In this document: piece after piece, positions 12,891 to 25,319 of the stretch
How positions within the stretch are numbered: position 1 is the first letter of the stretch
How the letters are laid out: each line of letters opens with the position of its first letter
Assembly: GCA_032622095.1 (NCBI GenBank)
Contig: CP136067.1
Span: 90,760,707-90,824,706 of the forward strand
DNA: 64,000 bases
Reading direction: 5' to 3'
Source of the DNA: Siphonodentalium dalli
Lineage: Eukaryota > Mollusca > Scaphopoda > Gadilida > Siphonodentaliidae
The notes under the pieces: generated by a model
What the model was told of the DNA's origin: nothing
What the model saw: only the letters and a program-made list of their open reading frames with translations
Database searches by the model: none
Translations under genes and position numbers: made by a program

Positions 12891-13139
12891 GTTGCTATCG
12901 ATGACAATTAATTGATACTCATTCTCATGATAGCATTATGTATTCAAGCAAGTGTACTAGTCATCATAATTATAAACCTGTGGATATATATACATAATCA
13001 TAATATTTAATGAACATTGAAGTCACTTCCGACATATATATTAGCTTACCACTAAATCCGTTTTATGTTAATGTTCTAATTGGACGCTAGGCCATTGGAA
13101 ATGCATACATGGATGCTCATGCAGTGCCATATTCGTCAA

Positions 13140-14030
13140 ATGTGTTAGAGTTCATGAATAACTCGTTCGGACGTTAGAACGATCAACCAATTAGTTTGTA
13201 AAAGTGGTCAATATTAGCCAGTTTCTAAGCCTACATCCTTCTCGAAATTTGAATGCCATTGTGCGCAAATTTCACCGTTTAATCTTCTAGTCTATTCCAG
13301 ACAAAGCAATTTCCAAGTATCTTTGGAGAGCTTCTATGAGTACTATGGCCTTTCCTATAGAACGTTAATGTCAATAGAAGGTTGTTTGATAAACCAACGG
13401 CTAATTATGGACCCCTCTCCAATTCTGATCTCTCACGATAATCGAGCGACAAAAAGGGCACCAGTCTCATAAGAGACATATACAACATCACAAAACAACA
13501 GGTATGTCTTGGACAGTAAACACCCTTTGTGCTTGTCGTGTTTAGTAACTCGTTCAACGTTCTTTTTAAATATTATAGAGTTTGCGAGTTGTTAGTCTTG
13601 GATCGGATGTTAGAATAATGAACCAATTAGTGTGTAAAAGTGGTCAATATCAGCCAGTTTCTTTGCAAAAGACATAAAGGCTACACCCTTCTAGAAAATT
13701 TAATTGTCATTGTGTTTCGCAAATTTAACGGTTTATTGTTCTAGTTTATTCTAAGCAAAGTCATTATCAAGGTAGACCTGGAGAGCTTCGACAGGCATTA
13801 TGGTATTTCCCATAGATATTTAATTTCAATAGAACGTTGTTTGATAAACTAAAGGCTAATTTTGGACCACTCTCCAAATCTGACCTTTCACGATAATCGA
13901 GCGACAACAAAAGGCCACCAACCTCATATGAGCGATATACAACATCACAACACAACAGGTGTGTCTTGGAGGTAGTAAGCGCCCTTTGTGTTTGTCGTGT
14001 CGAGTTATTCATTCAAAGTTTTTCAATTAA
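13140..14030. repeat. Tandem duplication, ~436-bp unit, two copies
   Basis: Unit 1 (about 13140-13580) and unit 2 (about 13581-14030) match through many blocks, including 'aaagtggtcaata', 'ttgtttgataaac' and 'cacgataatcgagcgacaa'. Substitutions and small indels are spread throughout, so the duplication is not recent. No ORF spans either unit. Confidence 0.85.
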
Positions 14031-15980
14031 ACATTAAAAGTTCTCTTCCTGCTGGATCGGTAAAAAGCGACATTAGCCAGTTAATATAGGTGATCGTGAA
14101 TATGTGGCAGTGAGACTCAAATTGCCTCTACTCCTATCGTTAAGGCTACATACACATACAGACAATACGTTCACAACTTAAAGTCTGAAAGTAGCGGTAT
14201 GACATGTTCAGACTAAAACCGGACCATTGTCATGTGCACATAAATTATAAGTACTTGTAATAGCGTGTGTACCCCTCCCTTCTCACACCCCTGAATCGAA
14301 CGGAAATTTGATGGAAACAATTTGATGGCGACAAAATGTTTCACCAAATGTTTGGTCGGTATCCGTGGTGCATGTCATATATATACCAGCCAGATAAACA
14401 TGTATCACTTAACATGGCCTATGAATAAACCCACTTGTATGACATGTTATAATCGATATATATACAATCAAATACATACAACTGAACAGTATTTGTTACG
14501 TGCTTCATTTTGTACGTATGCATATAAATTGTATACTAGCAGATATTATGTATATATGCAAAATTATGATGTTGGGTTTTATGTTTGAACATATAGGCCG
14601 GAGTCATCATCTCCAGTTTAAACATCCGAGTTAAACCTGGTTTTAGACCTACATTGGTGGTCAAAGGGCGCATCTTGTCGTTCAGTTGTCATTTAGTTGA
14701 TAACTCTATTCGGTGGTATGAACATGCAGTCAAACTACCTTGTTACCAATCGGAACAATGTGCTGGCCGATAAAACGCTTATTGACACGCCATAAATTAT
14801 CGCGAGCGATATGTATTCATTGAGAAACAAGTATCGCGCATGGACCACTAATCCATTCTTATTCTGCGTTTAAACAAATCTGCCAAAGGGCATGTCTCTC
14901 GACGCGAGTTTCACCACTTTGTTTGTGGTTTTCCGCAAGATGCTTTACCCGAAAAGACAAAAGTTGGTGTGTTTACATGTATGTTTATATAGACATATGA
15001 TGAGATCTGTCTATCTATCCGCCGTTCGTTCGCAACTTTTCGTCCTAACCCCAGAACCGCTGTTGTGGGTTAAGTAACTAGATAGAACAAGTTGTAACGA
15101 GCACATTTGTTTATTGTTTTGTGTCTACTGATCACCGCCAACAGAGTAGCCGTTAACGTGTCACTTGCAACACTTAGGAAACAGCCGTCCACGCCATACT
15201 GTGCCATAACCAATAAAAAATCGAAGACTTCCCTCCTCCAATGTGTTTTTGTTCTTGAGGACACAATTGTCACGGTTATTCACGCTGTTGGGGTAGGATT
15301 GTAATATATGACAACTTCAGAAATTAGCAGTCTTCAGGGGACTTAGTATCGAACGTGTTTTTATTTTTGAAAACAATGAAAACCGGTTCAGCCAGTTACA
15401 GAGGTGTGTTGACGATTTAAATGCAGACGGGGAACCACAGTGCAGTTATATTTGTCGTTAACTTCCTGTTGATCTCTCCAAGACAAAATCCATACATAGG
15501 AATGACATGACCACCATCCGATTTTAAATCTTCAAAATACATTTTCAGTGTATAAACCTACACGGATTGAAATAATTGGATGGGACATGGCATGACATGA
15601 TATTAATTATTTGATACAACAAAGTGCACTAAGACATAGACGCATGTTTTGCTTAAATCGGGACAGCAATACATTTTCACTAAATGATTTGTTCTGGATC
15701 GTGAGAGATGAGCAACATTGAGTTTCACATATCACCATCACTGAGTACGAAATGAAACAGCCAAAGAGAAGACCAACAACAAATATAACTACAGTCCATG
15801 CATGTAGGTTAAAATAGTACATTCTTGTAGTATAAATGACAATTGAATAACACAATCAAACCACCAAATACATGTAGTGTGCTGTCCAACATGTCTTATT
15901 TTTGTATGTAGTACATGCTGTCAAGTTTGGTGCTTTTACCATAAAATGCACGATTTTGTCATCTATCCGCCCCACTCTTT
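14031..15980. other. Stretch without a supported gene
   Basis: Short ORFs on both strands lack recognisable motifs. Near 15915 a fragment of dispersed repeat R9 is present ('aagtttggtgcttttaccat', 'aaaatgcacgattttg'). Confidence 0.45.
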
Positions 15981-15984
15981 GTGC

Positions 15985-16505
15985 ATTAGATTAGACGCCT
16001 TCAATCATAAACAATCATTTTATAGAACTGGCAGTGGAAATACGAACAAAATTTTGCGATAAGAAATTCTGTAAGATGGTTGGGTGTGGGCTGGGGGTTA
16101 TCGAATAACTTTATTCTCAATACTTGGATGTCATATGAGTTTGTTATTTTGTGCATAATATTAGATAATCCTTCAATCAAAAACAATCATTTTTAGAACT
16201 GGAATTGCGAACAAAAATCATCGATCTGAATTGGGTGGGGTGGCGAATAACTTTATTCTTCAAACTTGGGGTGGCGAATAACATTGGTCTTTAAACTTCG
16301 ACGTAGATAAGTTTCTAACTTTTTGTATTTGATTAGACGATCCTTCATTCATAAACAAACATTTCATAGAACTGGAAGTCGAATTGCGAATAAAAATCTG
16401 CGTTCTGAAATTATGTATTGGTTGGTGGGTTGGAGGGGTGGTGAATAACTTTATTCTTAATACTTGGATGTCAGATGAGTTTCTAATGCTGTACATTAGA
16501 TTAGT
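15985..16505. repeat. Tandem array, ~171-bp unit, three copies
   Basis: Anchors 'cttcaatcataaacaatc', 'ccttcaatcaaaaacaatc' and 'ccttcattcataaacaaac' start at about 15999, 16170 and 16340. Each unit also carries 'gaataactttattct'. The middle unit has an extra internal duplication of 'ggggtggcgaataac'. Confidence 0.85.
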
Positions 16506-16509
16506 CGAT

Positions 16510-17410
16510 TGACATTGAAAATTGGAATAGAGTCCAATTATTTAGCACAACCCATCCTGATGTTGAAAATGCACATGCCATGCTGCTACTAAGAAAAGTA
16601 TACAAGGAACCAGTTTTTGAATAGTTGCCCCCACACTAGTGAAATCTATTTCATTCCTTGTATTGTCTTTAAGGTGTTTGATGAATGTTAATTAACCATA
16701 GAGTTAGAGATAGAACAAAAAATTATTAAGGTTAACGAGCCATACAGCTCTAACGCAAAATGAACAATGACCGTTTTCAACTATACCTGGTCTTGCGTAC
16801 AATGTTATAAATCTATATTTTATCTGACAACCATAGAGGTCACGTGACATTAAACCACATTAAATCACACCAACGTCATATTGAATTCTATTTCATTCCT
16901 TGTATTGTCTTTAAGGTGTTTGATGAATGTCAATTAACCATAGAGTTAGAACAAAATTGATGAAGGTTAACTAGCCATACAGCTCTAACGTCAAAATGAA
17001 CAATGACCGTTTTCAACTATATCGGGTCTTGCGTACAATGTTATAAATCTATATTTCATCTGAGTTAAACCACCAACAATGTTAACTCCAACCTTCCTGA
17101 GCACATCTGCTGTTTCGACTGAACCAGTAAACAATAAAGACAAGTGAACCGGATGATTTGGGGATATATGGCCGCTATTTGGGGTAGATTTGGTCAAAAA
17201 CATGCACAAAAATACTCGAAAATATCCTGATTTTTGCTTAAGACGGCAGCCATCTTGGATTTGGAGATCACGTGACATTAAAACATTGGAATAGAGTGCA
17301 ATTTTTTTTATCACAACCCTTCCGATGTTGAAAATATGCATGCCATGCTTCTACTAAAAAGTATACAAGGAACCAGGTTTTGAACAGTTGTCCCAACCCT
17401 AGTAAATGTC
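16510..17410. repeat. Nested direct repeats
   Basis: About 16645-16835 is repeated at about 16885-17070 (offset ~240; 'attccttgtattgtctttaa', 'ccatacagctctaacg'). The block at 16517-16640 recurs at 17280-17410 ('cattggaatagagt', 'agtatacaaggaacca'). This gives a duplicated composite with an unrelated middle. Confidence 0.8.
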
Positions 17411-17504
17411 CCGTAGTAATATGGAAATCATTATTAATTTTGTTTAACCCCAACGGTTTCGTGATTATTTTACCTTGATAAAAATATGATATATGTATCG
17501 TGCA

Positions 17505-18245
17505 TGGACCTCAACATTGCACTTTTGTTGCTAAATCGGCTGCGTGGCCAGCACCATGGCAGTCAAAAGGAAATCCTTGAATTCTCGTGCGGTGCCGCAC
17601 AACGGGCATATATATAGGACAGGGGGGCAACCATATAACCCGTTCCATATTTTCGAAAATAGGGCTGAAGTCGTGCACGGAGTGTCAAATAGCCCCTTTT
17701 GATACTAAATCGGCTGCGTAGCTAGTTCCATGGTGGCCACCCGGCAATTCTTGCATTTTCGTGCGTTGCCACCCAGCGGGCATCTATAGGACAGGGACGT
17801 GACTATATAGCCCCTTCAAAATATTCGAAAATTGGTCTGAAGTCGTGAATGGCGACCGTTCCATATTTTCGAAAATAGGGCTGAAGTCGTGCACGGAGTG
17901 TCCAAATAGCACGTTTTGTTACTAAATCGGCTGCGTAGCCAGAACCATGGCGGCCACCCTGGAATCCTGGCATTTCCGTGCGGTGCCACCGATGGCATCT
18001 TATATATGACAGGGGCACGACCATATGTACACGGAAGGATTCCCTTGTGACTGCAATGGTTCTGGCTACGCAGCCGATTTAGCAACAAAAATTGCAATGT
18101 TGAGCTCCGTGCACGACTTCAGCCCAATTATCGAACATTTGGATGGGGTTATATGGTTGCGTCCCTGTCCCGTGGACGCCCACCGAGTGGCACCGCATGA
18201 ACATGCAAGGATCGCGGGAGGCCGCCATGCGTCTAGCTACGTAAT
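17505..18245. repeat. Satellite array S175, locus 1, last unit inverted
   Basis: The anchor 'ctaaatcggctgcgt' starts near 17531, 17706 and 17922, giving a unit of about 175 bp with one longer step caused by an internal duplication of 'tattttcgaaaatagggctg'. Beyond about 18045 the sequence runs on the opposite strand ('gctacgcagccgatttag', 'gagctccgtgcacgacttc'). The short ORFs here are by-products of the array. A diverged second locus is at 20625-21065. Confidence 0.85.
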
Positions 18246-18782
18246 CATGTTTATGGGCTGCGAAACGGTTTTCAAAAACATTTCTTTGTTTTTTTGTAAC
18301 ATCTCCCAGTCTGTTGTTGAAAATACGTATGAGTTTTAGGTCCTGATGGATCTGGGGTTTCTCTATCCATATTGTCGATTTAATTGTTTAAATACCAGAG
18401 GAGCAGATGGTGGCGATTTTCTGCCATGTCTAAATAGTGGTATAAACGATACGACGTCACGATATCAGGAAGAGAAGTCCCAGAACCCAAGATACTGGCA
18501 GGTATACAACGAAGAGATCAGTGAAACCCACTTGAAATCCTAAACGCTCTGTATAGTCACACCGACTATCGACCCACGGGCCAAAGCCGGGACTATAGCC
18601 TATAGTACATGTATGAGGTGGCGCGGCATTTCCAAATTAATTGTCAACACACCTCATCCCACACGGACAACATCTTCATGTATACGGTATTTTTATTTGT
18701 TTATATCTGCATTAAGTATACACTAATACTATAAAACAAGTTGATTATAAGGTGACAGTCTTGACTTCTTGTTTACACTCAG
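18246..18782. other. Unassigned stretch with a weak coding hint
   Basis: A plus-strand frame ending at 18543 contains EEKSQNPRYWQVYNEEISE. 'EKxxxPxYW' resembles the mature N-terminus of alkaline phosphatases, and a CAG|GTATAC donor-like site follows RYW. No further alkaline phosphatase sequence is visible, so I do not call a gene. Confidence 0.2.
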
Positions 18783-19344
18783 ACAGGATGTCACCCGGAA
18801 AACTAGCAATTTATTTGTGCCTAATATTCAGCCAACTTAAGTCGGACAACGATTCCAACATTTATAACCAAAATATGCAATATATATATATAGTCATTCT
18901 CCAAGACAATGCCAATTTGTATTGTAATAATCAATCGGATAGGAATTTCATGAAAGAATTGTCATTCTGTGTACGCAGCATCAATTATAAGACTGGAGCT
19001 ATATTTCAGCCTTGTCAATACATGCCCAGCGATACCTATATCGATTGGCATGTGTCGCTCGTCAAAGTTTCAGCAGGAAGGGGTTTATGATGTTGAAATG
19101 TAAACCGTTGAAAGAAGCACTCAATGTGATAAATACAAAAGCCTTTTACCACCCACGGCGCACCTGTTATTCTGGAAATCCATATATTAATCTTATGAGA
19201 CTGGTGGCAGTGAACAGAATTGGAGAGGTGATTAAAAATCACTCTATAGATACTGACACACAATGTTCTGTTGAAATGAATCTCCTAATTGAAAATACCG
19301 CTATGTTTATCGACGCTCCGTGGGTCTACTTGGATAGATCTTGA
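18783..19344 (+). CDS. Possible secreted-protein ORF with one frameshift
   Basis: A pyrimidine-rich acceptor-like site ('tcttgtttacactcag', ending 18782) precedes an ATG at about 18788. The frame starts MSPGKLAIYLCLIFSQLKSD, which looks like a signal peptide, and continues open to a TGA at 19088. A second frame stays open to 19344 and includes YHPRRTCYSGNPYINLMRLV. One extra G in the run at about 19079 would join them into roughly 185 residues with several cysteines. I do not recognise the family. It could be a real exon with an assembly or true frameshift, a pseudogene, or chance; the region is AT-rich and no other exon is seen. Confidence 0.3.
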
Positions 19345-20600
19345 AACTTATGACGCAGAATAGCTTTTACCTCCCTTTAACTCAATTGCAAATTAATTGA
19401 TTAATCTTGGCATCTATCACAAAGAAATGGGTTCATCGTCCAAACCATGACTAAAACGCACACTGCCATACATATTTAACAGAAAACATTTTTGACATAG
19501 CATCATACATCCTGGGACCCAACTTTAGCCCGAGCCTGTGTACATATTCCGTCATTTTCCAGTCATTTTTTTTTAATTTGGCACAGATATTAAACATCGT
19601 TGGAACCTGCAATTCTGAGTTTGGTTGGAACCATTTTTGTCGAGTTCTTGTCATTTTTGCCGACTTTTCTAGCTCGTTAGCGCAATAAATTGAACAAATA
19701 TTAACCGATTTTAACAATGTTTTGCGTAAGAGCTGTTTTTAAAAAATATCTTGAACGAGTTCGAAAAACAGACTTATCCGATCTTTTCTACCGCAATTAT
19801 GGCCCCTAGTTTGACGATTTTTCTTGATTTTCAACATTTGAGGTTTCCGGATGATGACATTTATTCCGGACATATCCAATCCTTCAGTTAGCCACCGTCT
19901 CCAGGGACATTGTGGTCGGTCGACCTTTTATTTAATATGATTTGGTGTATCATTTCTAGATGAAGACAATCCAACTCGACCGCCCATCGGACACTTGAAT
20001 TATTCTAAACCACACAGCTATCGGCATTGCCGCGCCGTATATATCAGTACCAGATTCCTAGATTATATCCACGGTCCCCACACTACCTTCCCACCCATCG
20101 GAAACATGAATTATCAAAAAAAATGCTCTTCATTGTTCGGTCCACAAAATTTTAGGAGACAACGATACGATTAGGTGCCATTAACTTAGCAGGTATAATT
20201 CCATGCGCATTAAGATTCGTCGACTAAGATTGTTACAAGTAACACCAGGGAGGTACCGATTCACCTATGTAGCCTCTGATGTCTACATATATAGAGTACA
20301 TACAGTTTGCATTGGTATGTGGCACCGTGGTACGGTATATATCATCTCATTCAAAACCAGCTAAATAATCTTTTAATTCTTATTTTTTTAAAACACAGAT
20401 TCACCCATATTAGAATTGCACTGTATCAACCCAATTTATTGTGCTGTAATGCCGTTGAAGGTTTTTTGTGAGTTTGTGAGTAGCTTCATATCTGCCCTTA
20501 CACAAGTTCCATGAATTCCGTTACTAGTTCCCAGACCAACCCCAGTTTCTAGTTCCCAGTTCTCATAATATGATAACAATCGTTACTGAATCGCCCACAT
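19345..20600. other. Stretch without recognised features
   Basis: No supported coding, RNA or repeat structure beyond ordinary AT-rich sequence. Confidence 0.45.
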
Positions 20601-20624
20601 GTATGTATGCATAATCACAGCAGC

Positions 20625-21065
20625 TACGGTGCCATCCTTTCTGGATTCTTCTTGTGCCGCAACTAGTCCATCTAGAAATCACAAACCAGGTCACATACGC
20701 TCGTCCAGCTGTTCAAAATTGGGCGTAAGTCGTGCATGGGGTCAACATAATGAAAAAAGGTCAGTTTTCGTTGCTAAATCGCATGCGTAGGCATAACCAT
20801 AGCAGCCACGACACTATTGTTCTGGATTCGTTTTGTGCCGCTACTAGTTCATCTCAAAATAAAAAAAACTAGGTCACAATTAACCTGTCCAGCTGTTCAA
20901 AAATTGGGTGTAAGTCGTGCGTGGAGGAAATTAACAATTTCTCGTTGCCAAATTCCAATATGTATGCATAATCACAGCAACCACGGGTATTCTTGTGCTG
21001 CCACCAGTCCATCTAGAAATCACAAACTGGGTCACATACGCCCATCCAGCTGTTCAAAAAATCGC
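20625..21065 (+). repeat. Satellite array S175, locus 2 (diverged), abutting a Penelope-like fragment
   Basis: Two and a half units repeat with anchors 'ccatctagaaatcacaaac', 'cagctgttcaaaa' and 'gtaagtcgtgc'. The words 'gttgctaaatcgcatgcgta' and 'agcagccacgac' match locus 1 at 17505-18245, so both are one satellite family. The array runs directly into the RT fragment at 21075. Confidence 0.7.
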
Positions 21066-21074
21066 CTTTGTTCT

Positions 21075-21370
21075 GACAACACTATTGTTTGTAAAAGAGC
21101 AGACAAAGGAGGTGCACTGGAGATTATGGAAGCGACCGACTATGCCAACACATCGGAAGATACACTCTTGGACGATCGTTTTTACAAGACACTTCCTACA
21201 AATGAGGAGAAGTTTGTCACAAAGTTCTCTAAATGCCTAACTGATAAAGAAGCCGAATATCTCACAAAATTTGAGATGAAATGCAGCTCTTACGGACTAA
21301 GCAAAATTCATAAAAGTCCTACAATCCAACAGGCAATTAAAGAACAGAATTCCGCGTATATCCGAGTGCC
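21075..21370 (+). pseudogene. Penelope-like element reverse transcriptase fragment
   Basis: The frame encodes CKRADKGGALEIMEATDYAN, then LDDRFYKTLPTNEEKF, then KCSSYGLSKIHKSP. The order '+ADKGGA.V.M...Y......L.D..FY..L', a spacer, and 'FYGLPKIHKS' is the conserved region just before the RT core of Penelope-like elements. Here it ends about eleven residues after the KIHKSP-equivalent, and the GRPI block, YADD-bearing core and GIY-YIG domain are all missing. It is a short internal fragment of a dead copy. The upstream 60 codons of the same frame are satellite sequence, not part of the protein. Confidence 0.8.
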
Positions 21371-21839
21371 CAGGTGTGGATAATATGGTCACTGATGTTA
21401 GTCGGAAAACTTTCTTTTGCGTGTATATACAGTTGTTGTTCGAGATAAATCATCCAGAATATCGCAAAATTTCACTGAGTGAACATTTGGATGAATGTGG
21501 AAAGAATCAATATTCGATCTTCCCATTCCAAAAACTGTTCTCAGCAAACAGAATACACCGAACCCGGAAGGAAGATTTCTACGTTGATCACTTCCGATGC
21601 AAGCTAAATGCGCCCAGGAAATGACGTTGTGTAAAGCTGGGTTGTCTCCTTGACACTATGATGTCTCATGTTATTCTTGGACCATATATATAACTGTGCA
21701 CACGTTACTTTAAACTGTGAAATTATATATATATATATATATTTGCCAATGTCTGTTCCATAACAATTTACAGGGACCATCTCGATAACAATAGAGAGGT
21801 CTATTTTGGTACTTTTTCTTACAAGAAAGATAATGGATA

Positions 21840-22200
21840 AGATAGTGCGGGTTAAAATTTTCTAAAGTGATGCTGTTGTTGTCAGGGGCACAAAAGGGGA
21901 GAAGGGCAGAAACAAAATTGTCGCCGATTTCCACCAAACTTATACATAATCATCTCCATGATGAATCTAATGGTGTGGTTTACAGACGTCAATAGTGGCG
22001 CCATTTGAGTCAGGGGTGCATGGAGGGGGAGAGGTGCACAATAATTAATAAACCTGTTTAGCGCCGATTTCCACAAAGTTGATACACATTCTTCTCTATG
22101 AAACGAGGAATCTAATCGTGTGCTTTCAAAATGGCAAAAGTGGCGCTATTTGAGTCAGGGGTGCAGTGCAGGGAGAGCGGACCAAAATCGCACTTCCGCA
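21840..22200. repeat. Tandem repeat, ~142-bp unit, about 2.5 copies
   Basis: Anchors 'gccgatttccac' (21923, 22063) and 'tttgagtcaggggtgca' (about 22004, 22148) give a 140-144-bp period. A partial unit starts at 'gttgtcaggggcac' near 21877. Confidence 0.8.
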
Positions 22201-22254
22201 AAAAGCCAATTTGGCATTTTTGGCGGCTATGTTTTTCGGTGGTTACCATGGCAA

Positions 22255-22385
22255 CCATGGGCTTTCCCTACCTTGGCATGATATCCAAATCCACAAGATA
22301 TCACCTCAGGATGTTGTATACAAAGTTTGTTGCTTTTACCTTAAAATGCACGATTCACCCTTTTTTTGACACGGAGCCGCCCTAC
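22255..22385 (-). repeat. Dispersed repeat R9, copy 2 (inverted)
   Basis: Reverse complement of the 9395-9560 repeat: 'ggttaccatggcaacc', 'ccttggcatgatatcc' and 'ccttaaaatgcacgatt'. No coding signal. Confidence 0.6.
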
Positions 22386-23095
22386 TAGTAGTTGGAAATC
22401 CATGGACATCCTCCGTCAGCGGAAACCCTCAATAGATATATGTCCACACACATATCCATATAATAGCTCAGTGATTATGTCAAACAATCAAAAATGGAAT
22501 TACGAAGTCAATTGTTGAAACAGGCGATAATATTGATGGATCATAACTCGAGTGCATGAACGGTCCCTTATAGAGATTAGTTAACGGATACCGATGGCCA
22601 CCAATCAAGGTGAACACATATCACCAACTGGCGATAAAATATCAGCGCGCTGTCTTCGTCGGATATTTTCCGGTATTATATATTTCATTGGTCAAGTAAG
22701 TCACATGGGGCATACCTGATATTTTCTTGCCCGTCATGTGTACGCGCCCTTAGAAAGATGATGCCCAATATTCTTAAAATGGTAATATGTATACAATATA
22801 TTGATATCATGCCATGCGTCTCGTGAATACCTCACTTGTATCTGGTCGTTGCTATTTGATTGGGTATTTAGTGGCTGATTGATTATATGTTCGTTGTAAT
22901 GTATTGAAATTGTATGATAGGTAGATATCAAGAGGTGTGGAGGGTATATGATGGGTTATAAAGAACAGATGTGGAGGAGAGGAATATCAATATATATATA
23001 GAGAGAGAAAGAGAGAGAACGAGATAGAGTATGAATGTGAAGAGTGGGAGGGGAATAATGCATATTACAGATTTTGAAAGATACTTCACCAGTGT
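22386..23095. other. Stretch with a short GA/TA microsatellite only
   Basis: A mixed TA then GA run lies at about 22991-23025. Nothing else recognised. Confidence 0.5.
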
Positions 23096-23097
23096 AA

Positions 23098-23391
23098 CTA
23101 ACGCATAGTGAAATGTACCGGCGTCGAGATCACATGAAAACAGGCGGAAAAGTTAAGGGAAACGTCTTGTTCCGATGATGTACTTCTGGAACTGTTTGGA
23201 ACAAATTGCAGATTTAAGTGTTTATTTAAAGTGACATCTCCATTAAGGATTAGGTTCGTAGCAATGTTAAACAAATCAGTTATATTCTCTAAAATAATTT
23301 GACGAGCTAATATAAAAGATTGACATTGAAATATGAACTCAAGAACGCAATTCTCGATCTGACCACACATACACACTGAAAAATACAACAT
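23098..23391 (-). pseudogene. Non-LTR retrotransposon pol C-terminal fragment (decayed)
   Basis: The frame encodes CMCGQIENCVLEFIFQC followed by QSFILARQIILENI. 'C.CG..E...H.LF.C..+...R..L...I' is the usual tail of CR1/Jockey-like pol proteins; here the expected histidine is replaced, in line with decay. No RT precedes it. It belongs to a different lineage or subfamily from the 12513 fragment, whose C-terminus is of the CxLC...DExH type. Confidence 0.5.
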
Positions 23392-23879
23392 AGTCGTTGT
23401 GTCTAACTTGCCCTTAGTCGATCAGGTTGCAGGTGGTAACATTTGCTCAAAATGGTAACTCTACAGGTATCAACTGACACAGACAATAGCAACACATCCC
23501 TCAGGAGTATTATTCACTGCATGGAATTGGAAAATTAAAGGATTACAAAGTGAAATTGCAACACGTTGGCCAATTCAAATGTTTTCCCCTTTGATAAATC
23601 TGTGATAGCTAAAGCATTTGCTCCTTTATGACTTAACAGGGGATACTCGATTCGTGTATTTTAGATTGTTGGAAATAGTATTATTCGTAAAGCTCACACC
23701 ATGACACATTACATAGATGTTTTATAATATAGATGCATTTAGTAGGTATGTACATGGTCAATTGATAATTCAGTCATGTGTCACAATTACATCTGTGTTT
23801 TCATTTAACTGTTATAGATATTTTAGCACACATGCATTAAATTGATCTAATCGTTTTAATGACTTACTTTTACCATGAT

Positions 23880-24290
23880 CGTAGTCAAAATGACTAACAT
23901 AGTACCCTAGTCATATTGACTAAGTCATATTAAAAATTAGTCAAAATGACAAACACAGTACCCTAGTCATATTGACTAAGTCATTATATTAAAAATTAGT
24001 CAAAATGACAAACACAGTACCCTAGTCATATTGACTAATTGGAACAAATCTTAGTCAGAATGACTAACATATTGTCTAGTCAAAGTGACTAAGTAGTGAC
24101 GTATTTGCATATACCTTAGTAAAATAATAAACGTAGCAACGTAGTCATTATAACTAATTTAATAACATTGGCTATGTTTCAACCCTTAGTCACCATGACT
24201 AAGATTCAGTCATTAGTCAGAATGACTACCTAATGTTAGTTGAATCCGAGACAAGGTAGTGCCTAAGCAATCTTAGTCATTTTTCAGTGC
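23880..24290. repeat. Word cluster built from TAGTCA/TGACTA
   Basis: By eye I count 12 TAGTCA and 8 TGACTA in about 410 bp. Many are paired as TAGTCAnnnTGACTA half-palindromes. The first part includes three tandem units of 50-58 bp ('acagtaccctagtcatattg'). The second part keeps the words but loses the period. No ORF. Confidence 0.85.
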
Positions 24291-24554
24291 AGAGATTAGT
24301 GTCATATATGGTTTTCCAGTTTGTGTGCATATAAAGCACTATATTTAGCTATTAAGCATATATATATATACCTTTGTTCTCAGTCAGGAATACGGACAGA
24401 ACACCAGGAATGATCAGGTAATATCCTATTTTAAAGGAATAAAGTAATTATCGATGACACTGGGTAGAAACCCATTAATTATAACCAAGCTATTTCATTT
24501 GAGCGTATAGAAAGTTACAATTTACTCTTCTGGCCAAGGGGCGGGTAACTCTAA

Positions 24555-24555
<1 letters not shown>

Positions 24556-24623
<68 letters not shown>
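24556..24623. repeat. (TA)n microsatellite
   Basis: About 68 bp of uninterrupted TA dinucleotides, a likely site of length polymorphism or assembly uncertainty. Confidence 0.95.
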
Positions 24624-24627
<4 letters not shown>

Positions 24628-24954
24628 TTTGTTATTTGAGATTATCGGTTGGAAACATCAACCTGATGATATGATGCCGTTTGGGGGGGCGCACACATGT
24701 TATGACGTCATGAAAAGTACCCCCATTGAAGCTGCAGTACACCTAATAGGGTTGTTTGTTACGCGATCACATCGATGAGCAATGGGCTATATCACTTCAT
24801 ATTAACGGTGTACGTTCGTTATAGATGTATATTGTACGTTCGTAATATGTGTATTACGTTATCTACTGTCATGTTAGATATATTACACGATTACCTCGAT
24901 GGACAATGGGGGCCTTCGCCCTGATTTATGTTCCAATATGTGTACTATATCATA

Positions 24955-25290
24955 TTATGTTAAAGGGGACAACGAACGCGCAATGTGTGAATGTTAAAGG
25001 GACACAAGGCATATCGGTATGTGAATGTTAAAAGGACCGAGGCGCTTACATTATATGAATGTTAAAGGGACACAATCTACTAGCGGTGGGTGAATGTTAA
25101 GGGGACATGATGCAATATCGGTGTGTAAATGTTAATGGGGAGCAATGCACTCTCGGTATGGGAATGTTAAAGAGACACAATGTACCCTCGGTGTGTGAGT
25201 GTTAAAGGTACACATTACACTAGCAGTGGTTGAATGTTAAAAGGACACGAGGCACTCGCAGTGGGTGAAATTTAAAAGAACACAGAACAA
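24955..25290. repeat. Minisatellite, ~34-bp unit, about nine copies
   Basis: Repeated core 'gtgaatgttaaagggacac' with a variable remainder containing 'ctcggtgt'. The copies are diverged. Confidence 0.9.
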
Positions 25291-25319
25291 AATACCACAT
25301 TCTATTACTCACCCTTCTA

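Noticed and set aside
18346-18543. Alkaline-phosphatase-like N-terminus (EEKSQNPRYW)
   Set aside because: About ten matching residues only, and no downstream exon with the catalytic serine region was seen.
20817-21074. N-terminal part of the 188-codon ORF before the Penelope-like region
   Set aside because: It is satellite S175 sequence read through by chance; only the part from about 21075 matches RT.
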